Source of the DNA: Datnioides undecimradiatus
Lineage: Eukaryota; Chordata; Actinopteri; Lobotiformes; Datnioididae
Direction of reading: 5' to 3'
DNA: 64,000 bases
Assembly: GCA_008933995.1 (NCBI GenBank)
Contig: WARS01000015.1
Coordinates: 6,508,861 to 6,572,860 of the forward strand
Both the position numbers and the translations under genes were made by a program. The notes beneath the pieces are model-generated. The model saw only the letters and a program-made list of their open reading frames with translations. It had not been told where the DNA came from and ran no database searches. Positions 49,427-64,000 of the stretch are shown here, piece after piece (position 1 is the stretch's first letter; the number at the start of each line of letters is the position of its first letter).

Positions 49427-52400
49427 GTAAGACGAGCCGTTATTCACTAAGAAATGGAAAGTCTGTGTGTCATCTAAGAACTTCCCGTTTCTGTGCCAAG
49501 AATTAGCAAGTGAGGGGTCTGAATGAATGACAGCATGTAACTCATCAGGCTAACAACTTTCACGTTGGAGTGCTCACTCAGTTTAACAAATATTTATAAG
49601 CATTAGCACCGTGGGCTTCTCTGTCATATACACGTTGGTGAAACAGGTGGTGATATATCTCATATAGCTGTTTTAGTTGCAGGCTAGCCACATGTTAGCT
49701 TGTAGTTAGTTAGCTGCGGTTTTGTATGTCGCTGTGTATGAGAATGCTAGGCTAACTAAGTAGCTTACCACTGTGAGTGAGTTATATTTACAGTTTTCTG
49801 ACATGTCCATTTGATTTTTGTGCAAATACAGTAGTTACATGTTCTCACCCGACTATGACATTCCTTTTCTCCACGTTCATCTCCAGACAAGATGGAGGTA
49901 GAAGTGGTGAGGGGTAAATGTATTTTTTCATTACATGACTTACGCATTAAGTAAAATGAGAATATAAAGAAATGACTGACCAAAGACTGTCACCATTAGT
50001 TAGTAGATAATCAATTCAGATTCACTCTGTCAGGTTTTATATACATCTAACTGCTGCACATTTGCTTTGGTATTTAGTGGAGAAATACTATAGGTACAGC
50101 TGTCAGAGAGGAGAATAATAACACCTGTCAGCAACGCCACACCTAGCTGTGCAATAACTATGATCATTGTTTTTGTGTTTGTTTAAGATAACAAAAATAT
50201 ACTACTACTCTGCTTTTGCTTCACACAAGTATTATCTGGCACCAGTAAAATCCATCTCTCAGACTATTAAAAGTATATGAATGAAAGCATGAAAGTATGT
50301 CAGAGTGATTGATAGCTTGGTAGACTCAAAGAGGATGCACGGTGTGCATAACAGAGCTCTTGTTAGATGATTTCCAGAGTGAAATCTTTTGTTATGACAT
50401 TTTGCCTATTTGAGTCAATACAGTCATGGTTTGAACAAATTATGTCTACATTAGGACTCCTTCCAGACGCAGTAATGCAAATCTTAATAGTCTGGATAGA
50501 TTACACTCTGCTTAGAAAAAAAAAAAAATCTTAAACTTGTAACCCATATGGGATATGTGAGTTGAAATGGTGCATGTCAGCTGGCAGTGAATAATCTTAT
50601 CACAAGCTTATAATAACCAGTACAATAGCTTGTATGTAAACCATTATGGTTACAAACAGCCCAGACCCTTTTCTGACGGTGGAAAGTGTCCAGGTAGCAC
50701 ATGCACATTAGCTTTTCCAGGATTGATACAAGCATGCTAATTTTGGTTTCTGTGCCAGAATGATCTTGCCACTTGGCAGACAGTATGAAACGAGCCATTA
50801 CAGACCATCTCAGCATGTTTGATTCCTTAGATCTGACACACTGGTGGAGCCTTTGGGGGAATTACATGAAAAGAATTTAGCAGCTCCACTGTATCAAATA
50901 CTGACCCATAATAAGGTGTCCAGGCTTTATATGTTTAACAGGAGGGAGCTTTACTTAATGCAGATAACCAGGAAATGTTCTAACAAAGACAGGAATTCAG
51001 AGAGGCTGCATCAAGGCTGATTCCCCTCTTGAGTACAAAATCAACAGAGATTAAAATATCTGTTGATTATACATTCTGCCACTTTGGCCCTGGCTTTGAT
51101 GCTGCTTTCTAGGCAATGCTTCCTAGTTATGTAGTTGTAAGCCAAGACTCTGCCAGCTTGCTATGCTTGTAATTTATTTCATCTGATATTTTGGTCAAAA
51201 AGGGAGCATGTGATCAGACCGCAGTGCTTCCTTTGAATCTGCACTAGCTATTGCTATTGTTTGCTAAGAATTTTCTGTGGTCCCTGGGAATTTATAAAGT
51301 AGTTTAGTTGCCTATCAAAACCAAACTAGCACATTGTCATTTAACACAGGGATAGACACAAAAAAATAAAAACAAAAAATTGCAAAGGTTATTTGGGTGA
51401 GGTTTGAGAAGAGTATGTTGTTTGAATGCTTTCTGTTTTTTCTGCCTTCATTTACATTGTCCTGTGGTGTGTTACTATAATAACATGGGTGGACAGAATG
51501 CTGTGTGTCACATGAACTAGCCTTCTGTTTGTTCTTTTGAAACCACATGGAATAATGCTCACATTGCTTTTCCCCACATAACTTGCTTGCAGGTCCAGTT
51601 GAATTTCCTCTGGGTCAGGTTCTGACCTTAAGGGAGGCCTGAGTGGTTTTGGCTGAATTCTGAAATAAATACGAGAAACAGAGTGAATTCAGCAAAATCC
51701 CCATTGTGGTCTACTTGACTCAATTGTCAACAATTTACAAAGGTATATCAGAGTAGCTTTCGCAGTTCATTTTCCTCCACCGATCCTAACACAGCACTGC
51801 ATAGTGACAAATCACAGGTCACATGCATGACATAGCTCTTACAATGACGATACTATTCTAGGCCAGCAACAGCCGCTGAAAGAAGGGTAGGGGCCCTCAT
51901 GTAAAGTGCCCAGGCAGTAGTGGTAAGCGATTTGGCATCATTTGGGTGATTGGGGGTTTTGTTCATTTGTTTATCCAGAGTAGTTGAAATCATGTATCCT
52001 TCAGGCATGTCCTGCAGATATGACTGGTAATTTCTGATATTGTTATGTGCAGTTCTCCTTCCAAGCTGTACAACATCTTGTCTGTTTTCCCATTTTTCGT
52101 ATCTGTCAACTGTTGTCACTCAGATTTAGCTTGTCCTCTGTCTTCATGTGGAGCTCATTGCAAAAAGGATTATGACAATCTTTCAAAGCTTTGTTTCTCA
52201 GATCACGCACCAAATCACTTCTGGCCACATGCAGATTAATGACTAGCCACTGCTGTCAGCATTTGTAATCCTTAAGTGTTAGATTCTCCATACACGCCAA
52301 GGGCTTCTGTAGGCTTTGTGTCAGTGGGCCGAGAGTCTTCACTGCTTATAGCTTAACGTCATACTGAGGTGTGACAAGGATCTGATGAAGTCAGATGCTC

Positions 52401-52878
52401 AAAGGTTGTGGTAGCAGTGCACTTCAGGTCTTATCTGTCAGAAGTAAGATTAGTTTAACCTGAAAGCAATAAATTTCAGCAACCCGTTGACACTGAGGAA
52501 TAGTTTCACATTTGTATCATAAACATTCACACTGACATTTGGATTTTTTTAGTAGTATTGTTGCAAACTGTAGGAGATGGCAATATATTTGTTTTTCATT
52601 GATAGTCATTGTTCAGGTTGGTAATATACAGGTTTGAACAGAGAAAAGGATAAAGACTGTTTTAAAGTATTTGTTCATGGTTTTATGAACTACTACAGAA
52701 TGTTTTTGCTAGGAGACCTGCTAGTAATATTAAATGTCCCTGAACACCTGCTTATCACAACCAGTTCTTGCAAATCAACTGTGATTCTCCTTAGCATGAA
52801 TATGAAGATGGAAATAGTCATATGTCTGGAAGGAAGTTGGTCTTTTCATCAGCATTGTTTCTCTTCTTTTTTCGTCAG
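49427..52878 (+). other. me2: me2 intron 1
   Basis: Runs from the exon 1 donor to the acceptor TTCGTCAG before the coding exon (52879 on). It holds a cluster of GCTAAC/GTTAGC-like motifs at about 49545-49760 close to the promoter. I see no other gene here. Confidence 0.5.
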
Positions 52879-52921
52879 TAGCTCTCTACCAGTGGACCAC
52901 CAAGACCAGTGACTGTCAGAC

Positions 52922-61494
<8,573 letters not shown>

Positions 61495-64000
61495 AAGTAG
61501 AACAGACCTCCACTGTGCCTCATGTCACAATGTCACTCTTCCTTTGTTTTTCACTTAAATTCTTTAACTACACATCTTTATAGATGATCACAGTTACTTT
61601 AGTGCAAACATCTGCTCAGAAAAAAGGCAGTAGGAGCCCCTTACTGCTGCTGTGTTACTGTATTTGCACGACGTCAGTCTTATTAGACTTGTTAAAAGGT
61701 GAAGTGGAAAGTGGCTTTTGAAAGAGGACATTTGATTGGAAATTTCCATTTTCACATCACTCAACCCCTGCTGTACCCAGAGGGCCACCTCCTGGTGGAA
61801 AAAGGCAGTGTGGAAATGTAGTGACATTGCTAAAACTTTAAAAAATATTTTAATGATCTATACTTTGTGTTAAAACAAAAATGTGTGATTTTCATATACA
61901 GCAAACAGAAACCAGAACACCAACTTAAATCAGAGGGGTCATGGCAAGGTACTTTTTTTAAACTGATCCTTCTAATCTGATGCAAAATAGGTTTGTTGTG
62001 TACAGGTCTTATGCAGAGGTTAGTTCTTTTATTAGTATTCTAATTATATGTACTGACCAATAGAAAGCCAAACTAAATACGCAGGTTCTAACATGCAGGA
62101 TGGACATTGCCTTTTTCTACATCATGTGGGCCTCTGGTGGTGGTCCAACCAATGCCTGGTGTAAGACATTTGGTCAAAGACACTTTTTTAACATGTACTT
62201 ACATCAGGCTTCATTGGTTATCAAAGTCTAGTATAGCAGAGGGTTAAAGTACTTTGATGTCAAATAGGAAGGAAAGAGGAAACAATGTTGCTCAGGGGAG
62301 AAATGGAGTAAATATTTAAAGAAAGACCTTGAAGAATGAAATTGTATGAAGGGAAATTAAATTAAATTTATATCTAAAAACACTTTACAAACCAACCTCC
62401 ACTCCAGCATTTTATTATTTTTGAACATCTTTTGTCACATTGTGGGTTTTTTTGCTGAATATAGTGTATTTTATTTTGGGGTGTTGCATTTGTTTTGTCA
62501 TTGTGCTGTATACTCATACTAGAAAGCCTGTCATCAACACTCCTTTAATGTGCTGCAGTAAGAAGATGAACTATTTTGGCTAAGTGTGAAGTATAAAGTA
62601 TCCCATACATTTTTAAAGAAACAGTGCAGTGATTGGATAAACATTATTTTCTGTTTTAATTCTATTTTTCTTTATTGTACATGTCCTTTTCGTGAAAATT
62701 GGAAAAGTATTTATAAAGTTGTGTTAAGTACGTGTGTGTGCGTATGTGTTGGCAGGATGGTGGATGGGATTTGCACCTTGGAGCATGTTCAGAAAGACAA
62801 CAAAAGTACAAATACTAGGCCTCTATTCACTGCTCTGAATTAGATCATTAATAAAGATGATCATATCAGAACAGACACATTAATGCAACCTATATTCGAA
62901 ATAGAAATTTAGGTAAGAAAAGTTGATTTGTTTGCCTGTTTTAACAAGGGAATTGTTAGTGCTGTATGTAAACAGTAATGTAGAAGGTAAAAAATAAGAT
63001 GAAATATGTTAAACAGAAGATTAAGTATAAATGTACTGTGCACAATATAAAAAAAATATGAATAAATAGTATAAAATTGAATTTAAGCAAAAGGCACAGG
63101 TCAATAGAGATGGTTTGATTTAAATGATGCCATTTGCACATACTTTAGACTGCAGGCTATTCAGAATTTATAAAAAAGAAAATTAAGGTCAGAAACCTCT
63201 AGACGTGTAAAAAAAACAACTGCTTGCTTTTTTTTTTACCAGATCCTTACCAGCACGTACGTACAGTACTTCACGTTAAAGAGTTGATGCTAAACCCACT
63301 ATTCAATAGTTTAATAGTCACAGTTTGAAAATGGCAGCTTATAACATGCATTTCTTAAAGTAGAATATCCTATTAACTATATTCCATAGTTTCCAAATCT
63401 TTCACATACATGTGTTAAATAGATGTGCCGCACTTATCTCAGTGAGATGGTCAACCTGCCATGGTTGTGTACAAGATCATTATGTTTTGCTCTGTGTGTT
63501 CACAGACTGGCTTAAGTTTAATGAAACCCTTATCATAAACACTGGACACACACACCCTCACAGCTAAAATGTATTTAAGACTGAAAAAAGAAACTGTTAC
63601 AATGAAACTACCTATTAGTCTCTACCATTTACAGTATGGCCTAACACACTGCTATCAAGGGCATTGGCAGTATCATGTATTAGTCGTCACATATGTGTAA
63701 ATACATTAGACTGCTGTCTAAATTGTTATCTCAGGATATTGTATCAGGACCGTCTAACCACCTGCATTAAGTGCCTGCACGATGTTCAGTGTCTGCTCAT
63801 AACCACTTCGTGTTTCATGACATAGACATCACGGCATGCTGCAGGCAGAGCTGAGAAACAGCGCAACAGCACTGTTAAAATAAAAAAGCTTGTTGTTTTG
63901 TACTAAACAATGTAACTATAATGGTTTCAATGTGCAGCTTCAGTTTGTGACCATTTAAGACACACTTGAAGGCAAAGTTAACTACTCATATATTTTTAAA
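61495..64000 (+). other. me2: me2 3' UTR and downstream intergenic sequence
   Basis: AT-rich. A candidate poly(A) signal is AATAAA at about 62851, and another is near 63061. No exon, RNA gene or clear repeat is recognised to the end of the window. Confidence 0.4.

Overview
This is a vertebrate nuclear segment and almost certainly from a ray-finned (teleost) fish. The genes are split by short introns. A tetraspanin close to fish tspan36 is present, intergenic space is AT-rich with many microsatellites (GT, GATA, TTTC, CT/CA), and two short fragments look like 3' tails of fish SINE/L2 retroposons. There are no bacterial or viral genes.

Layout: (1) 84-3460 (+), the last nine exons of smarcad1, a SNF2-family chromatin remodeller, with a 3' UTR to about 4920. 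(2) 5704-8172 (-), a perforin-1-like gene (MACPF plus C2). (3) 10466-12865 (-), mpeg1/perforin-2 (MACPF plus C-terminal membrane anchor). (4) 14.9-15.3 kb, a CpG-dense stretch with no recognised gene. (5) 15877-16440 (-), an intronless linker histone H1 standing alone. (6) 19538-25880 (+), a seven-exon tetraspanin, best match tspan36. (7) 25.9-32 kb, a non-coding interval. (8) 34993-45636 (+), mapk4 (ERK4), an atypical MAP kinase, with a long 3' UTR. (9) 52922-61494 (+), me2, the mitochondrial NAD-dependent malic enzyme, with a non-coding first exon near 49.4 kb. From 61.5 kb to the end only 3' UTR and intergenic sequence is visible.

The genes are not an operon and mostly do unrelated jobs. 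The two MACPF genes are the exception: adjacent, on the same strand, and both immune pore-formers (killer-cell effector and macrophage effector). This fits origin of perforin from an mpeg1-like ancestor by local duplication. The mapk4-me2 neighbourhood matches human chromosome 18q21.

Most notable: a pair of about 180-bp inverted repeats (roughly 95% identical by eye) bracketing the first exon of the tetraspanin, the left copy flanked by a perfect 15-bp direct repeat like a target-site duplication; a decayed second copy of me2 coding exon 13, with in-frame stops but an intact acceptor; a GC-AG intron in me2; an Arg-to-Cys change in the P+1 loop of mapk4; and an 18-bp palindrome overlapping an H1-box upstream of the histone gene. 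I found no convincing wholly new multi-gene system. All exon borders were read by eye from splice signals and protein similarity; nothing was computed.
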